A stretch of 64,000 bases of DNA, from contig OW804094.1 in NCBI GenBank assembly GCA_942159475.1, forward strand, positions 10,759,555 through 10,823,554, read 5' to 3'. Shown here one piece after another: positions 1 to 11,598 of this stretch. Positions within the stretch are counted from its first letter, which is position 1. Every line of letters begins with the position of its first letter. Source of the DNA: Sthenelais limicola. Its lineage: Eukaryota; Annelida; Polychaeta; Phyllodocida; Sigalionidae. A model generated the notes under the pieces. It saw nothing but the letters and a program-made list of their open reading frames with translations. It was not told where the DNA came from and searched no databases. The position numbers were made by a program, and so were the translations under genes.

Positions 1-360
1 GTGTTCCAGGAGCATAAATAACCAATGTTATGTTAAAGTTACACCAGGAACCGCAGGATAACATATTTTCATGTAATGTTTGTGTAACGTTCATACATTA
101 ATGTTTGGGGAACATAGTTTATTGAAACGTTCCTATACTGTATGGAAATTATTGTTCCTTGAACATTTATATCAGACCGTTAGTTGAATGTTAGCTAAAA
201 ACCCTCCAGGAACATAAAATCCTAACACTCCTAGGATGTTTTGCTAAAAACATTTGCTTGATGTTTTCTACATGTTTCCTACAAACTAACACAGAAGGAA
301 CACGATCCCAATGTTCCTCAAATGTTGTGTGCTACTGGGGTCCAGTCAGGTCCAAAAGGC
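1..360. repeat. Degenerate AT-rich repeat tract
   Basis: The stretch is built from many imperfect variants of GGAACAT, AATGTTCC and AACGTTC in both orientations, spaced a few tens of bases apart. No open frame of note is present. It looks like a decayed satellite or part of a larger repeat that begins before the window. Confidence 0.45.
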
Positions 361-950
361 AGTTTTGGACCGCTAAGTTTTAGGGGTCATTAACACTTTA
401 CACCTTATAGTCTTAGCCTTGTGGTTACGCGTATTGCTGGATGTGGAATCAATTTTTACGATCAGTTGTTTTGTGGTTTTTTTGTGTTTTTTTTTTTATT
501 CACTTACAGGCCAAAGACATTTAACAACAGTAGTTCATATGTAAAAACGTAAATGTCCACCATGGACCTACTTCATACGGTGCCTTGACTAATTATCTAG
601 ATCTACGGACCTCTTAGGGAGATCATACATTGATACAATAAGAATAAAATTTATACCATCAATTTGCTCTCCGAAACCACAATACAAGAGTCAAAGTTAT
701 TACTATATCATTTCAGGTAACGATAAAAATAAAAGAATTATTAATTAGTGTTACAATCTGTTGTTGTGATTTATGTTTAGAATTGTAAGAGCACAGATGG
801 CAGGAACAGAAAATAAAGAATTTGCAAAAAAATGAAAGAAATAATAATATTATGTTAAAAGGTAATAGATGTTTCTCCTCACCCGCATCCCAACGCCCAT
901 GTTGGTAGTTCCATGTATTGTGTGAACATTGAGTATGTATATCAATATTT
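361..950. other. No gene seen
   Basis: AT-rich sequence without a credible coding frame or a recognised repeat. A short poly-T run lies near 478-500. Confidence 0.5.
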
Positions 951-1115
951 GTGATGTGTTTCAGGGAAATGAGTCACAAGTCGCAAAAAATGATATTATT
1001 TAAAGTGATTTATTCACGAGTTTTCTTTGTTGGAGATCTCTCATTCTTGGAGGGTTAAGTGCTGTTAGAAGTATGAACATATGTCCCAAATGTCACGAAT
1101 ATATCCTGGCGTTTC
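951..1115 (-). repeat. TIR-B element, partial
   Basis: It begins with the TIR-B terminus (TGTGATGTGTTTCAGG, then GAGTCACAAGTCGCAAAA) and continues with internal sequence seen in full TIR-B copies read in reverse, such as 47672-48073. It stops after about 165 bp. Confidence 0.6.
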
Positions 1116-1454
1116 AAAGATCATCCTAACAATTATAATATGTATAAATTGTGACAATACAGTCCTGTTCATAACCGTAGGAACTATAAATTGTGATGCT
1201 CCTACCTCACCAGAAAATAAATCGATCGAAATATAAGGTGAACGGAGCAAGACAACATATGTATGACGATATTATTTTATTTCTTAGATTTCTTCTCATT
1301 TTGTGTTACTCTTCGCAATATAACTTGGATCGACCCATATGGTCACAAGGCAACGCACGAAGACACCCGGGTAGGGTACATTTGCGTTTGTTCATATACC
1401 TTTGTACTTAACTTAATGTAAACTGGCCTCAAATGAAATTTTTAAAAAAAACAA

Positions 1455-1720
1455 TTCGCAAAAAATGGAATTTGAGATATCAACATATTTTAAATGACGA
1501 GATCAAGCAGATTCTAACGATGGTAAACACTGTGACAGCTAATATGTATTTCTATATATTTTATCATTGAAAAAAAAAGTTTACTTGTAATTTTCCACCC
1601 CAAAATATTGAAAGTAGCTAAATATACTTATAAGATAACCTTAGAAATGCATAAATATATTTAACACACTGTCCTGAAATTTGGCACATGTATTCATCCT
1701 ATGACAAACGTTAAGCGCCT
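1455..1720 (+). repeat. TIR-B element, partial
   Basis: It matches the interior of TIR-B: TTCGCAAAAAATGGA, GAGATATCAACATATTT, then the GATCAAGC...GGTAAACAC block and the AAATATACTTATAAGATAACC block. Both ends are eroded. Confidence 0.6.
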
Positions 1721-1937
1721 CAAAGATAAAAAAAAACAGATCGTAAGTGAATATATCAATTCACATTACAAACAATACTTAACATTTTGACTCTTCTTAA
1801 AATAAGAATAAAAACAGGTTTGTGGTAACTTTTTACTCTCTTTCTTTAACTTTCTTTTGCTGATTTCTTCTCCTTCACAATATCATAATAGTAACTTTTG
1901 TATAGGTATCCAAAACCCATGCATTTGAACCACACAC

Positions 1938-2142
1938 TTTAAAGTGGTCTCCACTGGCTGCGGTAAGCTCTGCGGTAAGCCTTGCGATGGTGCTGTGATG
2001 GTGAGATGTGGCGAGGTCCTGCCTACATGGCTCACTGACCATGTAGGCAGGACCTCATCATTCCTCTCCACCTACAGAATCAGCACAAACCATCACAAGG
2101 CTTACCACAGAGCTTACCGCAGCCAGTGGAGACCACCCTTTA
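1938..2142. repeat. Hairpin element HP-C, copy 1
   Basis: An almost perfect palindrome of about 200 bp. The left arm starts AAGTGGTCTCCACTGGCTGC and the right arm ends GCAGCCAGTGGAGACCACCC, with further pairing of the CTGCCTACATGG and CCATGTAGGCAG blocks. TTTAA and TTTA at the edges suggest a TTAA-type target site. Two more copies lie at 48098 and 48657. It is a non-autonomous foldback element, and short frames inside it are not genes. Confidence 0.8.
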
Positions 2143-2174
2143 CTCTGCTCTATCAACCTCAATATAATACCATC

Positions 2175-2418
2175 ATATATGGGTGATTTTCAGAAAATGT
2201 ACAATTGGCAGCTCTACACATTTTGGAAATTCTGTTAAATTTGGCTGAAAAATGATGAATACTGGGTATATCTGAGTATATTTGGGATCGCATTGATTTA
2301 AAGTATTTGTTTTGCTATGTTAAACTATGTTTTGAAGCTCATTTTAGTCTTAAATGTGCGTTATTTGAGAGGACTGGTGAAGGCGAATTGTACATTTTCT
2401 GACAATCTGACCCATATA
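2175..2418 (+). mobile_element. TIR-A element
   Basis: A 245-bp element with inverted ends: GATTTTCAGAAAATGTACAA at the left and GAATTGTACATTTTCTGACA at the right, the latter followed by ATCTGACCCATATA. The interior carries the family's TTTTGAAGC...TTAGTCTTAAAT block. It is bounded by TA-rich sequence, consistent with a TA target. It has no coding capacity. Confidence 0.75.
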
Positions 2419-2481
2419 CAATTTCAATTTACATCTTTGTTAATTTTCTTTTTACCTCGATTCTCTTCTCTATTTTTCTTT

Positions 2482-2500
2482 CCCCCCCCCCCCCCCCCCC
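2482..2500 (+). repeat. Poly-C run
   Basis: A run of about 19 cytosines, preceded by a pyrimidine-rich stretch. Its length is likely to vary between individuals or reads. Confidence 0.9.
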
Positions 2501-3084
2501 ACGATACAACAGAACCTTCATCATGGGTTGTGAATTGCCAGCTTAGAAAGCTTCATTGTAATGTACCTCATTTGTATTGGCCTTTAATGAAATGAAATTA
2601 AAAACAGTATAAAAGTTCATTCATTCCTGTGCCACCTTATAACTTTTCTTTTATGCACATTCCAGATGAGAGTTGCGATAAATGTGGTGCAATACAGATT
2701 CAAATTGGGTTTTCTTTTAACTTTTAGATATTTTCGAAAATTGAAGAAACACCCAAACTTAGTTCACCAAATGTTAGATTTTTTAGTTGTTTAATTAACC
2801 GATTGATAATACGCCCCTATTCATTATTTATTTCTTTATTTGACTTGAAACACATTGGGCATTGGATTATCGAATGACTACTGCTTGACATTTTTTTTTT
2901 AATATTAAATTTTTTATTAGCCGAGCCATTAGACAGTGGCGGCACCTGCTGGCTAATAAACTCACTATCTGCTTTCAGCTCGGTAGGCTACTGACTTAAT
3001 ATTAGGGGTCTGCGGTCCAGTTTTGTCCCTAAATTGCCCTTGTAATGGACAATCCTAACAGCGGATAGTCTGTGGTCGACCCCT

Positions 3085-3205
3085 ACTTGGAAGGTTGTGG
3101 TTTGGAGGGAATAGCCTTATGGACATGTGATAGAGAACTCGCTATCGCTCGTCCTCTATCACATGTCATAAGACTCTTCCCTCCAAACCACAACCTTCTA
3201 AGTCT
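3085..3205. repeat. Foldback element
   Basis: A palindrome of about 120 bp. ACTTGGAAGGTTGTGGTTTG on the left pairs with CAAACCACAACCTTCTAAGT on the right, and GGACATGTGATAGAG pairs with CTCTATCACATGTC, around a short loop near 3147. It is probably a miniature foldback transposon. Confidence 0.7.
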
Positions 3206-4107
3206 ATACTAGTGGGTGTGCAAGTGTAACGATCCTGAGAGATGCATACATTGCAATGTTTCTACTGAGCTCCGGGCAGCTCCGTCACCAGCTCCGGATC
3301 CGGGCACCTCCGGGTAGTACCTCCGGACGCCACTAGGGGTCTACATTGCAACCCATGACGATATTTGCAGTTTATATAACTTGAGTAATTTATCATTAAT
3401 TAACCATTCATATTATACCATCCGGACTTCTACCTTATACTTGTTACATATTCCACTATTTATGTTCAAGTTTGTACTTATTTCATTATTATATTTATTC
3501 TCGCAGAAGTAAACTATGTATATATATACGATCACGAAATATTGTTATTTTATATCGATTAATATTAAGCCGGAGCTGAAACACAGATGTGCAACGATGA
3601 CCACCAACACATTGGAAAGAACATAGGCAAGCATCGCAACACAAGTCACACGTCATAGACCAGCAACCAGTCCAACCCATTTCCATACAGCTTTCAGGTC
3701 GCATAAGGTTGACATTCCATTCCTGTTTTCGGGGCCTTAGGAATATGTATAGAGTTTCTACTTTCTTAGTGTTGACTTGTAACCTAAGACATGTGACTTA
3801 TACATAACTCTGATAACAGTTATTTCATTTAGAATTTATATAATTTTTAGAGGATAAATTATTTTGTTCTTAAATCTTCTGTGTAGGCTATAGAAGATAC
3901 TATTATATTTGATAAGGCAACGCATGAAGAACATTCATGGTGTAGGCCTACTGCGTCTTTTCAATGTAAGTGTTTAAATATATTATAGGCCACAGAAACA
4001 ACGGTTTCCCCGAATCCCTTTATTCTATTATAGGCCGGGTCCTAAACAAAAGATCCCCCCTCGCCCACCCACCATCGATCCCCACTCCTCTCTCCACTCC
4101 GCCCCAC
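3206..4107. other. No gene seen
   Basis: Only short frames without recognisable domains. A compositionally distinct GC-richer patch with repeated CTCCGG words lies at 3268-3345. Confidence 0.45.
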
Positions 4108-4222
4108 TCCATGCGGGAAAAAGCGTTGCGAGGACTCAATGTGCGTTACTAACGTAGCATACATAAGAAGACGTCACACCATACGTTAATTATATTAATG
4201 CGTCGTGGCCGGCATTGGGCAT
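4108..4222 (+). repeat. Dispersed CpG-rich repeat, copy 1
   Basis: GCGGGAAAAAGCGTTGC, GGACTCA, GCGTTACTAACGT, AGAAGACGT and TGCGTCGTGGCCGGCAT follow in order. The same blocks occur in the same order on the opposite strand at 35172-35300. A fragment (GCGCGGGAAAAAGCGTTG) is at 5222-5239. Confidence 0.6.
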
Positions 4223-6489
4223 TGAGTGCGTAAGTGTCATGGCGGCGGGGCGCGAATTAACAAAAATTAGTCGCGCAGTTGTACCGATGTGTGGACCGGA
4301 AGTAAACAATCCCCATAGGGTTAGCATTGCGGCGATAAATAATCACTCTTTACATCGCCCCAGTAAAGGTATAACGATTATGGAGGCTATCGTTGAAATC
4401 GTTTGCCTCTAAAGATGGATATATGTAAGTTAGAACTCATAAAACTATATGATCGTTGAAAGAACAGAGATTTAATACCGTGGTAACGTTGAGGCTACAT
4501 GACGTCATGAAACTCCTACAGTAGCGCGACTCAAAAAATCGCCGCGGTGGACTACTTACACGCCATATTGGACTAGAATGTAGGACTAAGCCTACTTTCC
4601 CTCCGGGCTTATTGGACCAATATTGATGAAAATAAATATCTAATGGAAGGAAAGGCTGTTCTTGTGACTTCATTTTGATGGATTTTGGGTGGAAATAATC
4701 AATTAATGTTTCTTGCTCAATTTCTACCGATCCTGTCTGTTGACGAAACTTCACCCGAACTGTCAATGTTCCATCTCGCTGAAAAGTTGTCACTTATGTA
4801 GGTTACTATGTTACTTATGTAATATGTTTCCACCATAGCTTCCTTATTTCAATACGGTACCGTAGGCCTACAAATTTTGATAGAACTACATATTTGGGGA
4901 TATAAAAGCATGCTCTTTCTTATTTTCAACATCTTGGCAATGTTTTTCGGGGAGAAATAGCGGTTTGTTGTATTAATTTGCGAGAGCATAAAACCCCTGC
5001 GATGTGTAGGCCTAAGCCACGCAAATGCATCTGAAATTGAGGTGGCAGGCTGCAGAGATGTGTTGTTATACTGATAGATAGGCAGGCATTTGCGTATACA
5101 GCAGGAAAGAGTGAAACCCATAATCTTTAACAAGAAATTTTGGTGTGGACCAAGGAAAGAAATGTTCCCCCCGATAGAGCCCCCCTCCCGCCCCCAGAGA
5201 CACACACCTTTCTCTGATTTGGCGCGGGAAAAAGCGTTGTCCAGAATAGTATCTGCGCAAGAATTGATTGGTACATGTAGTGGTAACTGCTTGGTTGGTT
5301 AGTTTAGTACGATTGAGTCTTCATCTCCCTGTATTTGTTATATTGAAAGCCAAAGCTTTTGAAATTATTGTTTTGTTGCAAACGACTGCAGAGATGGGAG
5401 ACCCGGCAACTAGGCTAAACTTCGGGTTTAGCCTAGCGACCTTATGGAACACTGTAAGACACCTGCAGACATTTAGATTTTAGGATTTGATTCTATATTT
5501 TGTTGGCTTTTTACTGGAATAAATTATAATCGCAGAGTTTCTACCTTCAATAGAGCGACAGTCCATTGTTTTTCTGATCGGGGATTATAGGCTTCCCCAG
5601 TATTCTGCCGCTATGACGTCATTGTTGAGGGTGTTGAGCCAGTGGTCATGTGATCGCATCTGATTGGCTCAGAGCGGCAGCGACTGTTCCCTGCTGCTTC
5701 CCTGCTCGCTATTCCATCAACTTTTTATTTTGGATTCTCCTCACTTCGAATGCACGGTTTGCAAGAACTATTTAATCATTGCTCAAATCAAAAAATTTCT
5801 CTGAACAATAATTATCATGAATTAAACTTTGCTGGCCAGCTTCTGCGAGTACTTAAAAACGTTTGTCATATGAAGAAAAGTCTAGTTTTGAGGTGGCAGT
5901 CAGGTGAGTGGACTACAGAAAGGCTCGACTTTAGTGGCCGTTACTAATGTTAATTGAATTAGAAGATGTTATGACCAAAACATACTTTCCTTCACATCAA
6001 AACATACTTTCCTTCACATCTTCCTCATCTATCCATCAATATTGACTAGCCTAAAATAGATATCTATGAGGGAAGCAAAGGGTTTTCTTTCTGATTTTCT
6101 ACTATTTTCGGTGACTAATGTCGGTTTATTTTCAGTGATAGGCTAGTTAATTTTGGGTCATCGTGCAGCAAGGCCAAGAGAAAAAGGCCTTCAATTTTCT
6201 ATTTGTTCCCGTGGTTGTCAGCAGATAGAAAATTGAGTGATGGCCTGTCCCTTATATCTTCCCTATTTAAATACACATGTTGATACAACTACATCTATGG
6301 GGGTAGAAAAGCATTTTCTTTCTGAATTTCAACATGTTGGCAATTAACTTATTCACAGTAACCATGTGCATCAGGTAGGTAATCAATTTTCATACATAAT
6401 CTTCACAATTGAGATAAAAATGGAAACTGTATTTCACAGATTTACCCATTACCAAGTCAAAATAAATGTTATCAGATCAAATGAAACTT
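4223..6489. other. Repeat-bearing intergenic sequence, no gene seen
   Basis: No frame has recognisable protein similarity. Two diverged copies of one repeat lie at about 4835-4945 and 6250-6345, sharing the ACTACAT, GGGG and AAAAGCAT...TTTCTT...TTTCAACAT.TTGGCAAT blocks. A small hairpin (AGGCTAAAC and GTTTAGCCT) is at 5412-5434. A 23-bp direct duplication (AAAACATACTTTCCTTCACA) is at about 5967-6020. Confidence 0.45.
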
Positions 6490-8639
6490 TCAGTCCAGTA
6501 TCCTTATTATGAGAGTTTTGGAGGTCACATGGGGAGGGTGGCCATTATCAGCGCATTCTAGCGTCACATTCACCAGCCCATTACCATCATGCATCAGCGC
6601 TGCCCTCGTTAACAACCTCACATCATACCTCCTTTTCTCTTCATCAGCCTTGACCTTCTCTAGTATAAAGTTTTCATCCAGAATCTCACACTTGAAATTG
6701 CTATAATTCAGGTCAAGGTCAGACACTGATAAATGTGCCACTACCCCACCAGGTGGCATGTCCTGCTTGACTACTGCCTCATCACTAAGTGAGAATAACT
6801 GCATGGAAGGAGAGTTATCATTCACATCAATAACATGTATCTCAATTACAGCCTGACCAGTGAGAGGCCGAGGCTTACCATTATCAGTACAAGATAGCTT
6901 TACATACTCACTCCTTCTCTCCTCAAAGTCAAGAGGTTTTGCCACTACAATGTTAACATAGAGCATATCTTTTGTAGGTAGGATTGTCAGGGCAAAGTTG
7001 GAGTTGTCCAGACCACATTCCAGTGATGACAGGTTCTTAGTGTCCAGGTCATAGACAGATGCATATGCAACAAGTGTTCCTATTTCATTCTCCTTCACTT
7101 GAGCATTGTCCACCTCAGGCATGCCAAATATTGCAATTTTGGGGGCAATTTCATTGCCATCCAAAACTACTATTGTATAAGTTTTTTCAGAATGTAATTG
7201 TTTGGAGCTACCATGATCTGTGCATAGTACCTTGATGTGATAAATGTTCTGCTTCTCATAATCCATTGCTATTCTGGAGAGCATGTGAGGTCCACGACCT
7301 GGGTTGCCCCTGTATCCACGCCCCTTTGGTGAGAAGTAGAAACTAGAATGGTTGAAGGAACAGCTATACTCAGCATTTCTTCCACTGTCAGCATCAGTCA
7401 CCTCCATCTCTACCCTTATATCGTTTCCTTCCTCTACCTGAAAACATTATTGTTATGCAGCTTTTTATTTCTAACTTACTTATATTCAGGAATGATATTT
7501 TGGGGTATTATTTGACCTTTCCATATGAACAGGTTGATTTATCCCTTAAAAGCAAAATATCGAAAATGAAGGATGACAGATTAGGTTATATCCTGTTGTC
7601 AATTAATTACTGGTGGATTTATAGATACAAGCTAAAGTGCCAGGATTAAGTACCGGGCACTATTAATATTCCAATTGCTATACTATTATTGTACTAGAAT
7701 TGAACAGTAAACAGCTTAATGTATTATTATTAGTGAAAGATGTCTACTCACTGTGATGATATTATTTTCGTCAGCCATGGGAATATTTATGATAGGAGGA
7801 TTATCATTGACATCATGTATTGATAGTGTGACCTGCACTTTATCTTGCAAGGGTGGGATCCCCTTATCTTGACACACTATACGCATGTAGAAGCGATTTG
7901 TACCCTGGTCTCCTTCCCTAGCTTCATAGTCCATTATTGTCCTGGTCTTTAACACATGTGTATATTCCCCTTCTTCCAACTTCACTAGGGTGAATTTATC
8001 AGTGTGATTCAGCAGGAGGCATTCAAATTCTCCATTCATTCCACTGTCTGAATCACTGACATACAATCCAATAAAATTTGTCCCAGCAGGCGTATTATCC
8101 ATTAAATAAACAGACTGGTATTTCTTGTAAGAAGTTGGGTCTTTGTCAAATGTAACCCAAGGGGCATTATCATTTGTATCCAGGACTGTGACATTAACCT
8201 GAACTCTATAAGCTACAGGAGCAGACCCTGGTCTGCAATTGCTTATCACATTGACAGTAATCTGTAGCCAATGGGTGCGTTCATAATCTATAGAACCTGA
8301 CAGGTATCCAGATGTAGGGTCAAGGCTGAAGGGGCTGCCTCTATATTGGGGATCGCTTGACTCAATCTTGTCTTCTCTAAATGTGAGCTGCTCTTTGCTA
8401 CACTCACCTGTTGGGTGCTGCTCTACCTGGACAGTAAATCTCTCAGGCGCTTCCTTAGTAGTAATTTGTTGTACATAGGTTATCACTTCCTTGGGTCCAT
8501 CATCCTTGGTTGGAGCTTCTGTACTGGCCAAATCCCCACTTGACATTTCACTGGGTTCATATGTAGTTTGGTCATCACTAAGTGCAAATGTACTTATCCC
8601 CAACAACAAGATGGTTGTAAAGAACTTTGCAGCAATCAT
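6490..8639 (-). CDS. Secreted five-repeat cadherin, copy 1
   Basis: Two exons, 8639-7752 and 7437-6490, join in phase 0 across a 314-bp GT-AG intron (donor ACA|gtgag, acceptor tttcag|GTAGAG), giving 611 aa. Residues 1-21 form a signal peptide, followed by an acidic Ser/Thr-rich linker to about 60. Five cadherin repeats follow, marked by calcium-binding linkers DTNDNAP (154-160), DVNDNPP (276-282), a degenerate DGNEIAP, and DVNDNSP, with DYE and D.D motifs between them. The last repeat ends at ILD followed by TGA. There is no transmembrane helix or cytoplasmic tail, so it is predicted to be secreted or held by partners. The role is presumably calcium-dependent adhesion or recognition; the ligand is unknown. 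It is a close paralogue of 25600-27752, with the same exon structure. A Gypsy element sits about 200 bp upstream. Confidence 0.9.
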
Positions 8640-8843
8640 CTTGATTTAGTGCAGGGTGTTACCATATACTTGAGAACTATACACCTTGAACCTTGGTATT
8701 GATTTTTCATTTGTCAAAGTGGCACTTCATTTCCTTTGGATTAACTTGGTCCGGAGTCACTAAAAATGATAAATGGTATTCATTAACCCATTAATTAATA
8801 TCTAAACAAAACATAAATTTTGATGATTGTTTTCACATGTGTG

Positions 8844-9253
8844 TGTAGTGGTATTGGTTTACTTCCTCTCCGAAGCACCAGCTGGAGCTACCACTGTGTG
8901 CTATTTCTCTGTGTCATATTACTGAGATTAGAAGTCACGCGTATTTCTATCTCCTATTTCTCTCTGGCAGCATTTTACAGTGTTATTGTCTAACCTTAAT
9001 GTATACAGGACTGTGGCCTTAGTGCCCGTGTAACTGTAAAGTATTTCAAATCTTTTATTAATTAGTACTGATGTTCATGTACTCCGAGACACCATGTGAT
9101 ACTGTGTACCTGGATTGGTGTACAGGTCCGAGAACCAGCTTCGGACAGGTCTTGCTTACCTCTTGAGTCTGAATAAACAGAGAACGGTGTAGGAAATCAC
9201 TCTTTTGTCTTATTCTTTGCTAAAAGAACTGGGTTGTAGTGAAGAACACTACA
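8844..9253 (+). repeat. 5' LTR of Gypsy element
   Basis: 410 bp, beginning TGTAGTGG and ending CACTACA. A polyadenylation-like AATAAA lies at about 9172-9177 (CTGAATAAACAG). It is nearly identical to 20078-20487. Confidence 0.9.
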
Positions 9254-9255
9254 AT

Positions 9256-9271
9256 TGGTGCCGTGATCCAG
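9256..9271 (+). promoter_or_regulatory. Primer binding site
   Basis: TGGTGCCGTGATCCAG begins two bases after the 5' LTR. The TGG start is the expected complement of a tRNA CCA end. The priming tRNA was not identified. Confidence 0.7.
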
Positions 9272-9364
9272 TTTTAGCCTCAATTGGAAAGTTTTTGGTG
9301 GTTTTTCCTCGGAATAACCCTGTTGTCCCTTTATTGGGAATTGGAAGCCTTCCTCGGAAGTGCT

Positions 9365-11371
9365 ATGGCGGACGGTATTGCTGCTGCTGCCCAGGCTGGT
9401 CCTGGGCTTGATAATGTTGCCCCTCTGAGGTTTCCAAACCCTGGAGGCATTACCTCTCCAAGGCTTCCGAGCCCGAGAGGCGCTGCTCCACCGAGGCCTC
9501 CGAGCCCGAAAGTCTTTGTTCCACCTAGGCTTCCTGATCCTAGAGTTGGTATCCGACCGGCGAATCCTAGGCCTGGATTCTCGCTGGATAACCCCACCTG
9601 GGGACAATATAGAGGTGGCGATGCGAGCTTGTTGGATGCAGATCCTGTGGATCTGGTTAATGAGATTCGAGCTTTGAAACTCAAAAATCAGAATTTGAAG
9701 ACTTCTTATTCTGATGAACAGACTCTTTGTCATGAATTTGCAACTGAGATGAGGCAACTTGTGATTCAAAATCGCGAGTTGCATGAATGTTTGGACACTG
9801 TGTCTAAATCAGCGGCAGATACCACTAAAAATTTGATGATAGAAAATGAAAAGCTACGTAACGAAGTAGCTAGAGTGGATGATTTGTCGGCCGATTATAA
9901 CAGAGTTCAGATGGCAAATCTCGGCTCGGATGTTGATAGTCAATGGGCTACTAGCATTACTAGTGAGGATCTCATTCCCCGAGTCCAAGGGATGTTTGAT
10001 GCTGCACGTGCTGCGGTAGTAGAGGCGGAAAAGGCCGGAGAATCACAAGATGCTGGTGCGTCTTATGTGTTAGGAACTCCTAAACCTTTGGAGCCTGAAA
10101 AGAAGGTGACGATCCGAGACCCTGTACCTCGGATTCCAACCTCGTCTCCGCAGTCAGAAGGAGTGGGTTTGCTAAGCCATACCCCTCCTACGGGTTTAGC
10201 TGGTGCTGGCGCGCCTTCTAGTATTAAACGCCCTAAAGGGGAGAGTATTTATGCTAGGGGTAAGGTGTCCGACAGCACCTATACGGCTAAGCCAGGCGTG
10301 TGGACAGAAGGCCCTACCATGGCTGCTTCACAAACTCTAGTCAAATACACTAGAAAGCCTTTAAATGTAAAGGACAGATCCTTGGTGCAAGGTTTGCACT
10401 ATGAAGGATCGGATGATTGTGATTTGGATGTTTTTGAGTACACTCACTTCGAGGAGGTAGAAACAATTGGTCCTAAACCCCCAGTCATGAGATTGTGGGA
10501 TGGGAAAGATCCTTGGAGAGTGTACTTGGGAGAAATGCAAGTTGTGGCCGAGGCGCACAACTGGTCTGAAGCTCAATTTCTAAGGCAACTTAGATGTGGG
10601 GCTAGAAAGCAACTAGCTGATATGGGTGGTCTACCTACGGGTATTACCCTCACTCAATTTGTGGCCCACATGGACGCAAATTTTGGAGATCACTCTCGGG
10701 TGAAACGACAATCCGAGTTTTACTCTTGTCGTCAGACACCCAGGCAAACTAGCAGACAGTTTGCCAATGAAGTTGCTAGGCGGGGAAGGTATGCCTTTGG
10801 CACAGGTATTGATAATACCTTGAGAACCCTGTCGCTGAGAATATATCTGGGTGGCCTAAGTAACCAAGAGGAGGCTACCTGGGTACGTTTTAAGCAGCCC
10901 TTTGATCTGTTGGAAGCAGCTCACTACTCCGAAGTGTGGGAGAGCTGTACGTTGGAAACGAATACTCTTGTTTCCATCCAGGCCGGTTCAGTGCAGCCAG
11001 CATTGCCAGCACTTGGTAGCCTTCCAAAGGCTAGGATTAAGGCCATCACTCAGGCTACAAATGTAGCTCAAGCTGAGAGCATTCCCGAGGACTCTGGGTC
11101 CGAGGAACTGCAGGAAGTTTTTGTGCAGGCAGTCCAGGCCTGGAGTGATGGTAGGAAGAAACCTTCCTCGGGTGCAACTGGTACTGATAAATCCAAGGCT
11201 CCTGGGCCTAGGAAATTTGTCAGAACCATGCCCAAGACGTGTCACTTGTGCGAGCAAGACGGACATTTTTTGGCGAAATGCCCTAGGAAGTTAGAGTTGC
11301 TCGGACTCTTGAAGCAGGCTGAGGCCTCAATAGGCAAGCCGGCTTCTGGAAATGCCGACGGACCCTCATAA
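9365..11371 (+). CDS. gag: Gypsy Gag
   Basis: The first ATG in the frame is at 9365 (MADGIAAAAQ...); upstream codons are open but without ATG. The 668-aa product starts with a Pro-rich region of repeated PRxPSP-like units (about residues 20-75), then a helical coiled-coil stretch (about 95-180). A retrotransposon Gag/capsid-like domain follows in the second half, with residues like WDGKDPWRVYLGEM. A single CCHC zinc knuckle (CHLCEQDGHFLAKC) lies at about residue 625. This is the usual layout of a structural Gag that binds element RNA. The frame is intact and ends before the protease, which lies in another frame. Confidence 0.85.
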   Translation: MADGIAAAAQAGPGLDNVAPLRFPNPGGITSPRLPSPRGAAPPRPPSPKVFVPPRLPDPRVGIRPANPRPGFSLDNPTWGQYRGGDASLLDADPVDLVNEIRALKLKNQNLKTSYSDEQTLCHEFATEMRQLVIQNRELHECLDTVSKSAADTTKNLMIENEKLRNEVARVDDLSADYNRVQMANLGSDVDSQWATSITSEDLIPRVQGMFDAARAAVVEAEKAGESQDAGASYVLGTPKPLEPEKKVTIRDPVPRIPTSSPQSEGVGLLSHTPPTGLAGAGAPSSIKRPKGESIYARGKVSDSTYTAKPGVWTEGPTMAASQTLVKYTRKPLNVKDRSLVQGLHYEGSDDCDLDVFEYTHFEEVETIGPKPPVMRLWDGKDPWRVYLGEMQVVAEAHNWSEAQFLRQLRCGARKQLADMGGLPTGITLTQFVAHMDANFGDHSRVKRQSEFYSCRQTPRQTSRQFANEVARRGRYAFGTGIDNTLRTLSLRIYLGGLSNQEEATWVRFKQPFDLLEAAHYSEVWESCTLETNTLVSIQAGSVQPALPALGSLPKARIKAITQATNVAQAESIPEDSGSEELQEVFVQAVQAWSDGRKKPSSGATGTDKSKAPGPRKFVRTMPKTCHLCEQDGHFLAKCPRKLELLGLLKQAEASIGKPASGNADGPS

Positions 11372-11598
11372 AGAGCGAGGTGGGGGTCGGGAATAAGTCG
11401 CTTCCAAGTACTACAGTCCGAAGGGAGTCTGTGAGTAGCATAGGGACTGAGGGTCAGGCCCAGGCACTGGGAAGTATGTCGGACGCGCTCTCAGTAGAGC
11501 AAAGCCTTCAGAAATCCAGAGAATGTACATCGTTGCCTCTCCAGGGACTGAAGGTCCCCTGGAGGATTCAGATGTGAGATGGGGTCAGTCTGGATTTC

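Noticed and set aside
9284..9364. Upstream extension of Gag beginning at TTG
   Set aside because: Eukaryotic initiation is far more likely at ATG 9365, which starts in good context within the same frame.
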